DNA from: Lichenicola sp964247725
GTDB lineage: Bacteria; Pseudomonadota; Alphaproteobacteria; Acetobacterales; Acetobacteraceae
Assembly (NCBI GenBank): GCA_964247725.1
Contig: CAXTVM010000009.1
Coordinates: 36,370 to 100,369, forward strand
Direction: 5' to 3'
Length of the DNA: 64,000 nucleotides
Shown here: positions 27,124 to 33,981 of the stretch, one piece after another
Layout of the letters: every line of letters begins with the position of its first letter
Position numbering within the stretch: the first letter of the stretch is position 1
The notes under the pieces: model-generated
The model's input: only the letters and a program-made list of their open reading frames with translations
Databases searched by the model: none
What the model was told of the DNA's origin: nothing
Made by a program: the position numbers and the translations under genes

Positions 27124-28673
27124 CGCCTGCCGTTCCCGCCTGCCGGCGCCGCGTGCGCCCGCTCGCCCGCCTGCCTGCCACCACCCTGCTTGCCACCGCC
27201 CTCGGCGGCTGCATGGTGGGGCCGGACTACCACCGCCCAGCGGCGGTCCAGCCGCTCCTGCTGAAGGAGATCGCGCCGCCGCCGGGCTGGGCGTTCGCCG
27301 ATCCGAACTATGCCCTGCTGCCGCGCGGCGCCTGGTGGACGCTCTATGACGACCCGGTGCTGAACGACCTCGAGTCGCAGATCGACATCTCGAACCAGAC
27401 CATCAAGCAGGCCGAGGCCGCCTACCGGCAGTCGCGGGCGCTGATCGACGAGGCCCGCGCCTCGCTGTTCCCGTCGGCGAGCGGCAACGCCGGGGTCACC
27501 CGCGACGGGATCGGCGGCGGCGCCCATCCCCTGTCCTTCAAAGGCATCCCGACCGGCCCCGATCACGGCTTCATCGGCACCACCCGCTACTCGACCGGCA
27601 CCGACGCCAACTGGCAGATCGACGTCTGGGGACAGATCCGCCGCCAGATCGAGAGCCAGGTGGCAGCCGCCCAGCTCAGCGACGCCGACCTGGCCAACGC
27701 GCGTCTTTCGGCGCAGGCCACGCTGGCGACCGACTATTTCAACCTGCGCTACGAGGACAGCCTGCAGACCCTGCTGTCGCAGTTCGTCGCCTACTACGAG
27801 GAGAGTGCCCGCATCACCGGCAACGAGTACGCCGCCGGCACCGTCGCCTCCACCGACCTGCTGGCGGCGCAGACGCAGGTCGCCACCACCAAGGCGCAGC
27901 TGGTCTCGGTCGGCGTGCTGCGGGCCGAGTACGAGCACGCGATCGCGGTGCTGACCGGCCACCCGCCCTCCGACCTGTCGCTGGCGCCGGGGGCGCTCAC
28001 CGGCACCATCCCGCCGATCCCGGTGGCGGTCCCGTCCGCGCTGCTGCAGCGGCGGCCCGACATCGCCGCGGCCGAGCGCAACATGGAGGAGGAGAACGCG
28101 CTGATCGGCGTTGCCGTCTCCGCCTTCTACCCGGTGATCAGCCTGTCGGCGGCGGCGAGCTATGCCGGCAACCCGATCGGCTCGCTGATCCAGGTGGCGA
28201 ACCGCACCTGGTCGCTGGGCGCCAACGCGGTCGAGACCCTGTTCAACGGCGGCGAGCGCACCGCCGCCGTGCGGGCCGCGCGCGCCTCCTACGACGCCGC
28301 CGTCGCCAACTACCGCGAGACCGTGCTGGCCGCGTTCCAGAACCTCGAGGACGACCTCTCGTCGCTGCGCATCCTGGCGCAGGAGGCGCAGGCCCAGGCG
28401 CTGGCGGTCGACCTCGCCAACCAGACGGTGACGGTGGCGCTGAACCAGTACGAGGCCGGAACCACGATCTACATCACGGTCCTCACCGACCAAACCACGG
28501 CGTTGTCCAATGCCGAGAGCGCGCTCAGCATCCAGCAACAGCGGATAGCCGCCAGCGTCGATCTCGTCGCCGATCTCGGCGGCGGCTTCACCGCCGCCCA
28601 GCTGCCCAGCAAGGACAGCCTGCAGACGGATAATCCATTCCTGCCTTCGTTCATCCAGAAGGATAGGAACTAG
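27120..28673 (+). CDS. Outer-membrane efflux channel, NodT/OprM-type lipoprotein
   Basis: 517 residues. The signal peptide ends in a lipobox (ALGGC, Cys31), followed by MVGPDYHRP, the standard start of OprM/NodT factors. Two outer-membrane efflux repeats are seen: WWTLYDDPVLNDLESQIDIS to RYEDSLQTLLSQ, and LLQRRPDIAAAERNMEEENA to LVADLGGGF. It forms the trimeric TolC-like tunnel for the MdtABC-type pump encoded upstream. ATGA overlap with the mdtC-like gene. Last gene of the operon; a palindromic repeat follows at once. Confidence 0.92.
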   Translation: MTPAVPACRRRVRPLARLPATTLLATALGGCMVGPDYHRPAAVQPLLLKEIAPPPGWAFADPNYALLPRGAWWTLYDDPVLNDLESQIDISNQTIKQAEAAYRQSRALIDEARASLFPSASGNAGVTRDGIGGGAHPLSFKGIPTGPDHGFIGTTRYSTGTDANWQIDVWGQIRRQIESQVAAAQLSDADLANARLSAQATLATDYFNLRYEDSLQTLLSQFVAYYEESARITGNEYAAGTVASTDLLAAQTQVATTKAQLVSVGVLRAEYEHAIAVLTGHPPSDLSLAPGALTGTIPPIPVAVPSALLQRRPDIAAAERNMEEENALIGVAVSAFYPVISLSAAASYAGNPIGSLIQVANRTWSLGANAVETLFNGGERTAAVRAARASYDAAVANYRETVLAAFQNLEDDLSSLRILAQEAQAQALAVDLANQTVTVALNQYEAGTTIYITVLTDQTTALSNAESALSIQQQRIAASVDLVADLGGGFTAAQLPSKDSLQTDNPFLPSFIQKDRN

Positions 28674-28765
28674 GAAGGCCAGGGCGCCGCCCTGGACCCT
28701 CCAAGGGCCGGCAGCCCTTGGAACCCGACTTGTCAAGGGTCCAGGGGCAGCGCCCCTGGCCTTAC
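28673..28765. repeat. Dispersed palindromic intergenic repeat, copy D
   Basis: Compact copy: CCAGGGCGCCGCCCTGG, then CCAAGGGCC/GGCAGCCCTTGG with AACCCGA, then GGGTCCAGGGGCAGCGCCCC and TGG. It fills the whole gap between the convergent efflux operon and the DUF1328 gene, touching the stop of the first and ending four bases before the stop of the second, so it could serve as a bidirectional terminator. Confidence 0.85.
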
Positions 28766-28769
28766 CCGA

Positions 28770-28943
28770 CTAGAGGATTGCCCTACCGGCCATCAGGGCC
28801 AGCACCAGGAACACCAGGAACACCACGATCGCGATGAAGAACAGGATCTTGGCGATGCCGGCGGTGGCGGCCGAGATGCCGGTGAAGCCGAAGACCGCCG
28901 CGATGATCGAGATCACCAGGAACAAGAGGGCCAGCTTGAGCAT
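28770..28943 (-). CDS. DUF1328 (YtjA-type) small membrane protein
   Basis: 57 residues from the ATG at 28943 (MLKLALLFLVISIIAAVFGF). Two hydrophobic helices with the family's TGISAATAGIAKILF connector and a short VLALMAGRAIL tail. DUF1328 proteins are small inner-membrane proteins often linked to envelope stress; no biochemical role is known. Eleven further in-frame codons upstream (ATG at 28976) are possible but do not match the family. Confidence 0.85.
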   Translation of the reverse strand: MLKLALLFLVISIIAAVFGFTGISAATAGIAKILFFIAIVVFLVFLVLALMAGRAIL

Positions 28944-29010
28944 GGTCACGCCTTCTGTTTGATTGTCATACCACAACGGCCTCGCGGTGGCTGGCGCCCC
29001 GCGGTCCGGT

Positions 29011-29265
29011 TCAGCGCCGCGCGATCAGCGCGCCGAGGACGAAGCCGATGCCGACCGCGACGCCCAGCGCCATCAACGGCTGGTCGGACGCGACGTCGCG
29101 CACGGTGTCCAGGGTGTCGCCATAGTACTCCTGCGCCTGGCCGGCGAACTGCTTCGCCTTGCCCTTGGCCTGCATGCCGGTGTCGCCGAGCACGCCGCCC
29201 ATGCCGTCCTGCAGCTTACCGACGGTATCCTTGACGGCGCCCTCGGCCTCGTTGGTGTCGACCAT
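29011..29265 (-). CDS. CsbD-like stress protein with C-terminal membrane anchor
   Basis: 84 residues from the ATG at 29265 (MVDTNEAEGAVKDTVGKLQD). CsbD-like front (GDTGMQAKGKAKQFAGQAQE) and a C-terminal glycine-rich helix (MALGVAVGIGFVLGALIARR). It is clearly paralogous to the protein at 18045-18323. A very long in-frame upstream extension runs antisense to the peptidase gene and is not coding. It diverges from the zinc peptidase gene. Confidence 0.85.
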   Translation of the reverse strand: MVDTNEAEGAVKDTVGKLQDGMGGVLGDTGMQAKGKAKQFAGQAQEYYGDTLDTVRDVASDQPLMALGVAVGIGFVLGALIARR

Positions 29266-29427
29266 GCGATGTTTCTCCCCTGATCTGCCGAGCCGGATTG
29301 GTCGGCGTTGCCCGGCACCAACGCGGCAGCCGGCTCCGGGATGCCTGCGGCGGGCGATCCGCCGCCGCCCTTGCCGGAACCGTTGCCGCGGCGTCACGCT
29401 GCGCCCCGCCACCGGCCGGACCCCGCG

Positions 29428-30486
29428 ATGAAGCTCTTCAACTGCCAGAACTGCGGCAGCCTGCTGTTCTTCGAGAACCGCCGCTGCGAGACCTGCGGCC
29501 TGGCGCTGGGCTACCTGCCCGCACAGGCAGAGGTGTCGGCGCTCAAGGGCGACGGCGACGCGCTGGCCGCGATGGCGGCCGGCGGCGCGCCGGTCCGGCT
29601 GTGCGCCAACGCCGAGCGGGACGCCTGCAACTGGCTGATCGAGGCGGGCAGCGCCGAGCGCTACTGCGCCGCCTGCCGGCACAACCGCATCATCCCGGAG
29701 ATCGCGTCGGAGCGCACGCTGGTGCTGTGGCGCCGGCTCGAGCTCGCCAAGCACCGGCTGTTCTACTCGCTGATCCGGCTCGGCGTGGCGCTGCCCAACC
29801 GCGGCGACGACCCGGTGGGCGGCCTCGCGTTCGATTTCCTCGACGAGCTGCCGGGCGGGCCGAAGGTCCTGACCGGGCACGAGTCCGGCCTCGTCACCAT
29901 CAACGTGCAAGAGGCCGACGACGCGCACCGGGAAGAGATGCGCCACCGCATGCACGAGACCTACCGCACCCTGCTTGGCCATTTCCGGCACGAGGTCGGG
30001 CACTGGATCTGGGACCGGCTGGTGCGGGACGGCGGCCGGCTCGACGCCTTCCGCGCCCTGTTCGGCGACGAGCGCGCCGACTACGCGGACGCCCTCGCCC
30101 GCCACTACGCCGAGGGCCCGGCGCCCGACTGGGAGCGTCGCACCATCAGCGCGTATGCCACCAGCCACCCGTGGGAGGACTTCGCCGAGACCTGGGCGCA
30201 CTACCTGCACATCATGGACACGCTCGAGACCGCCAACGCGTTCGGCATCGGCGTGCACCCGGTGGTGCCGCACGGCGAGGGGCTGGACGTCGCCGTCGCC
30301 ATCGACCCGTATCGCGCGCCGGGCATGGACGCGGTGATCGACCAGTGGGTGCCGCTGGTGTTCGCGATGAACAGCCTGAACCGCAGCATGGGCCTGGCCG
30401 ACCTCTACCCGTTCGTGATCTCGGAGGCGGTGCGTGGGAAGCTCGCCTTCATCCATGCCATGGTGCATGACCGACCGACGGCTTGA
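29428..30486 (+). CDS. Putative zinc-binding metallopeptidase (Peptidase_Mx-like)
   Basis: 352 residues from the ATG at 29428. The N-terminus is a zinc ribbon with C6-x2-C9 and C20-x2-C23 (MKLFNCQNCG; RRCETCG), followed by a second Cys group (CANAERDACNW; YCAACRHNRIIPE). The gluzincin motif HEVGH is at 188-192 (FRHEVGHWIWDRL), with the downstream SHPWEDFAETWAHYLH segment likely supplying the third ligand. This matches the putative zinc-binding peptidase family in which the ribbon precedes the peptidase. There is no signal peptide, so it is probably cytosolic; substrate unknown. Confidence 0.85.
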   Translation: MKLFNCQNCGSLLFFENRRCETCGLALGYLPAQAEVSALKGDGDALAAMAAGGAPVRLCANAERDACNWLIEAGSAERYCAACRHNRIIPEIASERTLVLWRRLELAKHRLFYSLIRLGVALPNRGDDPVGGLAFDFLDELPGGPKVLTGHESGLVTINVQEADDAHREEMRHRMHETYRTLLGHFRHEVGHWIWDRLVRDGGRLDAFRALFGDERADYADALARHYAEGPAPDWERRTISAYATSHPWEDFAETWAHYLHIMDTLETANAFGIGVHPVVPHGEGLDVAVAIDPYRAPGMDAVIDQWVPLVFAMNSLNRSMGLADLYPFVISEAVRGKLAFIHAMVHDRPTA

Positions 30487-30560
30487 CGGCGGTTGGTTGG
30501 GGTAGAACCTGCAGCCGGTCCGCAGCACGGTCCCCTCGCCAACGGAACCCAGCTTTGACG

Positions 30561-31814
30561 ATGATACGGCCGTTCCGACGGGACCGGGTGTTCGTCCCGG
30601 TCATACTCATCCTGCTGGCGCTCGCGATCTGCCTGCGCATGCCCGACATCCTCATCCAGAGCCGGTTCTGGTGCGAGGAAGGCAACGTCTTCTTCCACAA
30701 TGCCTGGGTGCTGCCGCCGGCGCAGGCGCTGTTCCACCCGTTCGGCGGCTATCTCAATCTTGCCGCCAACGCGGGGACGCTCGCGGCGCGCTGGCTGCTG
30801 CCGATGCGGCTGGCGCCCTACCTCACCATCGGCCTGGCGCTGCTGGTCCAGCTCTGCCCGCTGCTTCTGCTGCTGACCGCTGGCGACGGCTGGCTGCGGC
30901 CGCGCCCGGTCAGGCTGGCGGCGGTGCTGCTGGTGCTGTTCGTGCCGGCGGTGGAGGAGATCTGGCTGCATACCCTGCACTGCCAGTTCGAGCTGGCGCT
31001 GTGCTGCGGCATCATCCTGGCGCTGCGGCCGGCGCCAGGATGGTCCGCGGCAGCGTCCCGCTTAACGCTGCTGCTGCTGGCGCCGCTATGCGGGCCCGGC
31101 GCCATCGCGCTGCTGCCGCTGTTCCTCGTCCGCGCAGCGCTCGATCGCGATGTTGGGAGGATCTGGCAGACCTTGGCGCTGAGTACCGGCAGCGCGCTGC
31201 AGCTCGGCCTGTTCTTCCATGCCGAACACAGCCGCGGCTACAGCCTAGACCCCATCGTGCTGCTAGACATCTTCACGGTGCGGCACCTCTACCTGCCCTT
31301 CCTGGGCATTGCCCACACCGATATCGCTGCTCGGCTGATCGAGGCGCGCCGGCAGTCGGGGCACGTGCCGCTGAAGGCGACGCTCCTACCGATCCTGGTA
31401 TTCGGGCCATTCCTGGCGCTGACGCTCCGGCACCGCGACCGCCATCCGGCGTTCTGGCTGCTGGCCGGAGGCGGGATCATCGCCTGCGCCAGCTATTTCG
31501 GCGCGATCGGCGGCGCGGAGGGGCTGATCCACGCGCGCGCCGGCGGCCGCTACATCTTCGTCCCGCAGGCCCTGTTCTCGCTATCGATCCTGGCGCTCGC
31601 CGCGACGGCGCCACGCTCGGTGGCGCTCGGTGCTTGGGCGGCGGTGCTCTGGCTGCTGATACTGGGCGGCATCGAGTACGTGCATCCATGGACCTTCATC
31701 GCCGATGGCCCACCTTGGCGCCACCAAATTGCGTTGTGGCAGGCCGATCCAAGCTACCAGCCCCACGTCTGGCCCTACAGCTGGGCCACGATCTCGCTGC
31801 CGCAGCGGCCATAG
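30561..31814 (+). CDS. Polytopic membrane protein, possibly GT-C-like
   Basis: 417 residues from the ATG at 30561 (a TTG two codons earlier is also in frame). About nine or ten hydrophobic helices, beginning VFVPVILILLALAICL, with the acidic loop RFWCEEGNVFFHNAW after helix 1 and FGGYLNLAANAGTL before helix 2. An acidic pair in the first periplasmic loop is reminiscent of GT-C glycosyltransferases, but I cannot assign a family. It may belong with the other surface-type genes of this island (sulfotransferase, DUF2142 protein). Confidence 0.65.
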   Translation: MIRPFRRDRVFVPVILILLALAICLRMPDILIQSRFWCEEGNVFFHNAWVLPPAQALFHPFGGYLNLAANAGTLAARWLLPMRLAPYLTIGLALLVQLCPLLLLLTAGDGWLRPRPVRLAAVLLVLFVPAVEEIWLHTLHCQFELALCCGIILALRPAPGWSAAASRLTLLLLAPLCGPGAIALLPLFLVRAALDRDVGRIWQTLALSTGSALQLGLFFHAEHSRGYSLDPIVLLDIFTVRHLYLPFLGIAHTDIAARLIEARRQSGHVPLKATLLPILVFGPFLALTLRHRDRHPAFWLLAGGGIIACASYFGAIGGAEGLIHARAGGRYIFVPQALFSLSILALAATAPRSVALGAWAAVLWLLILGGIEYVHPWTFIADGPPWRHQIALWQADPSYQPHVWPYSWATISLPQRP

Positions 31815-31985
31815 CGGCCGCGGTCGGATCAAGTGCTGCACTGCGGGAAATAGCGATGACGCTGCCGTTCCGCTCGTGGATTTTGGTCATGCTGCGGCGC
31901 TGAGCGGCGGCAGGTATGGGTTGCCGGCTAGGCGGCCAATGGGGCAAAGTGGTCTTCATCAGGAAGCCTGTTCGAGAGCCTGACT

Positions 31986-33890
31986 ATGAATGTGCTGGCT
32001 AAGGGCTTACTGGACGAGGCAGCGGCGTTGCTGCGCCGCAACGACCTTGCCGCGGCGATCGCACGTTGCTGGTCCGCCTTCGCGCTCGCGCCCAACGACG
32101 CAGAAGTCCTCCGCCGGCTGGGCGCGCTGCTAGGCCAGCAGGGCAGATCCCAGGATGCCATACCGCTGCTGCAGCGGAGCCTCAAGCTCGATCCGTCGGC
32201 TGCAGAAGGCCATAACAATCTCGGTGTCGCCCTGCGCGACGCAGGCCGCCTTGAGCAGGCCGTCGTCTCCTACCGCCGGGCGCTTGCCATCAGCCCGCGC
32301 TACACGGTCGCGCTGAATAATCTCGGCGTCGCGCTTGTGGCATTGGGGCAGCTGGACGAAGCCATCGCCCGATACGGCGACGCCATCGCCGAGATGCCGC
32401 ATTATGCGGAGGCACTCAACAATCTCGGTGTGGCGCTCCACCGGAGCGGCCGTGACGCGGACGCGGCTGAACGCTTCGAGGCGGTGATCGCGATCGAACC
32501 GCGTTACGCGGCGGCGCTTGTCAATCTCGGTCACTCGCACTTGGCACTTGGTCAGATAGATGCGGCCCTGCGGCGCTACCGGCAGGCCACGTCGCTGTAT
32601 CCCGAACACCCGGACCACCATTACTACGAAGGCTTGGCACTCTCGGTCGCGGGGCATACCGCCGCGGCGATCGCGAGCCTCCGGCGCGCGTGCGCATTGC
32701 GGCCGGAACACGCTGAAGCACAGGCCAGTCTCGCCATGGCCCTTCTCGAAGCGGGCCAAGTCGGAGACGCTCGGGAACGTTTAGAGCGCGCGATTGAGAT
32801 CGATCCGAGCCAGCCCCGTTACTATTGCGGTTTGATCACCTGCACGACGCTGACCGAGCAGAGCGGGCATTTTGCGGCACTCGCGGAGCTGGCGACGCGC
32901 ATCTCCGCCATGGGTGACCGTGATGCGGTCCAGCTGCACTATGCTTTGGGCAAGGCACTTGGCGATGTCGGCAGGAACGAGGAAGGCTTCCGCCATCTTG
33001 TGGCGGGCGCATCGCTGCATCGCAGATCGATCGCCTATGACGAGGCGAGAGAGATTTGGTCGCTGCGGCGTGCGGCGGCACTGTTTACGGCCGACATCAT
33101 CGAACGGCGGGCAAGACGCACGCCCGCCGACGCGGTGCGGCTCGTGCCCGCGGCGCATCCCGTCTTCATCGTCGGCATGCCACGCTCCGGTTCGACGCTG
33201 GTCGAACAGATCCTCGGCAGTCATTCGCAGGTCACCGCCCTGGGCGAGATCGATGCCTTCGACGAGGCTGCGAGATCGGTGGCGGGTGCGGACGACGACG
33301 TGCCTGGCGGCCGGCTGACGGACGCGCAGATCGATCTGATCGGCGAGCGATACCTTGAACGCGTCGGCGCGCTCTCCAGCGTTCCGGAACGGAGCGATCG
33401 AGGCTGGTTCACGGACAAGAAGCTCGACAACATTCGTCACGTGGGCCTAATTCATTGCGCATTGCCGCAAGCGAGGATCATCCACATCCGTCGCGATCCT
33501 GTCGACACTTGCCTCTCCTGCTTCTCGCTTTTCTTCAAAAGGATGAATTATACCTACGATCTGGGCGAGCTCGGACGACGCTACGCAGCCTACGCGCAGG
33601 TGATGTCGCACTGGCGGGAGACGCTGCCGCGGGAGGTCATGCTGGAGATTTCGTACGAGGAACTCGTCACCGCGTTCGATGCGACGGCGCGCCGGCTGAT
33701 CTCGCATGTCGGCCTCGAATGGGAGCCGGCCTGCAAGGACTTTCATCTGTCGGAACGACCGGTGCGCACCGCAAGTGTGACACAGGTACGACAGCCGCTC
33801 TACCGAAGTTCGCTCCGGCGCTGGAGGCCGGATGATGACGCGATCGGGCCGCTGCTGGAAGAGCTCGGCCCGCTCTTGCAATCAACCTGA
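31986..33890 (+). CDS. TPR-repeat sulfotransferase
   Basis: 634 residues. Residues 1-300 are tandem tetratricopeptide repeats (NNLGVALRDAGRLEQAVVSY; NNLGVALVALGQLDEAIARY; and others), a protein-interaction scaffold. Residues 385-620 are a PAPS-dependent sulfotransferase: the 5'-phosphosulfate loop FIVGMPRSGSTLVEQIL at 394-410 and the 3'-phosphate segment ARIIHIRRDPVDTCLSCFS further on. TPR-sulfotransferase fusions are common in Alphaproteobacteria and are thought to sulfate surface glycans or proteins, but the acceptor is unknown. It lies 91 bases upstream of the DUF4214-toxin gene on the same strand; there may be a separate promoter between. Confidence 0.88.
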   Translation: MNVLAKGLLDEAAALLRRNDLAAAIARCWSAFALAPNDAEVLRRLGALLGQQGRSQDAIPLLQRSLKLDPSAAEGHNNLGVALRDAGRLEQAVVSYRRALAISPRYTVALNNLGVALVALGQLDEAIARYGDAIAEMPHYAEALNNLGVALHRSGRDADAAERFEAVIAIEPRYAAALVNLGHSHLALGQIDAALRRYRQATSLYPEHPDHHYYEGLALSVAGHTAAAIASLRRACALRPEHAEAQASLAMALLEAGQVGDARERLERAIEIDPSQPRYYCGLITCTTLTEQSGHFAALAELATRISAMGDRDAVQLHYALGKALGDVGRNEEGFRHLVAGASLHRRSIAYDEAREIWSLRRAAALFTADIIERRARRTPADAVRLVPAAHPVFIVGMPRSGSTLVEQILGSHSQVTALGEIDAFDEAARSVAGADDDVPGGRLTDAQIDLIGERYLERVGALSSVPERSDRGWFTDKKLDNIRHVGLIHCALPQARIIHIRRDPVDTCLSCFSLFFKRMNYTYDLGELGRRYAAYAQVMSHWRETLPREVMLEISYEELVTAFDATARRLISHVGLEWEPACKDFHLSERPVRTASVTQVRQPLYRSSLRRWRPDDDAIGPLLEELGPLLQST

Positions 33891-33981
33891 TGAACTTTAT
33901 CGGTAAACTTCGGAACGGCCTAGCGCAAGCTATTTCGGTATGTTAACAGATTTCTAGCGTCTCAAGCGCTGGAGCAGGAAC

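Noticed and set aside
27268..28670. Minus-strand frame opposite the outer-membrane channel gene
   Set aside because: Antisense composition bias; the plus strand has a full lipoprotein channel with conserved motifs.
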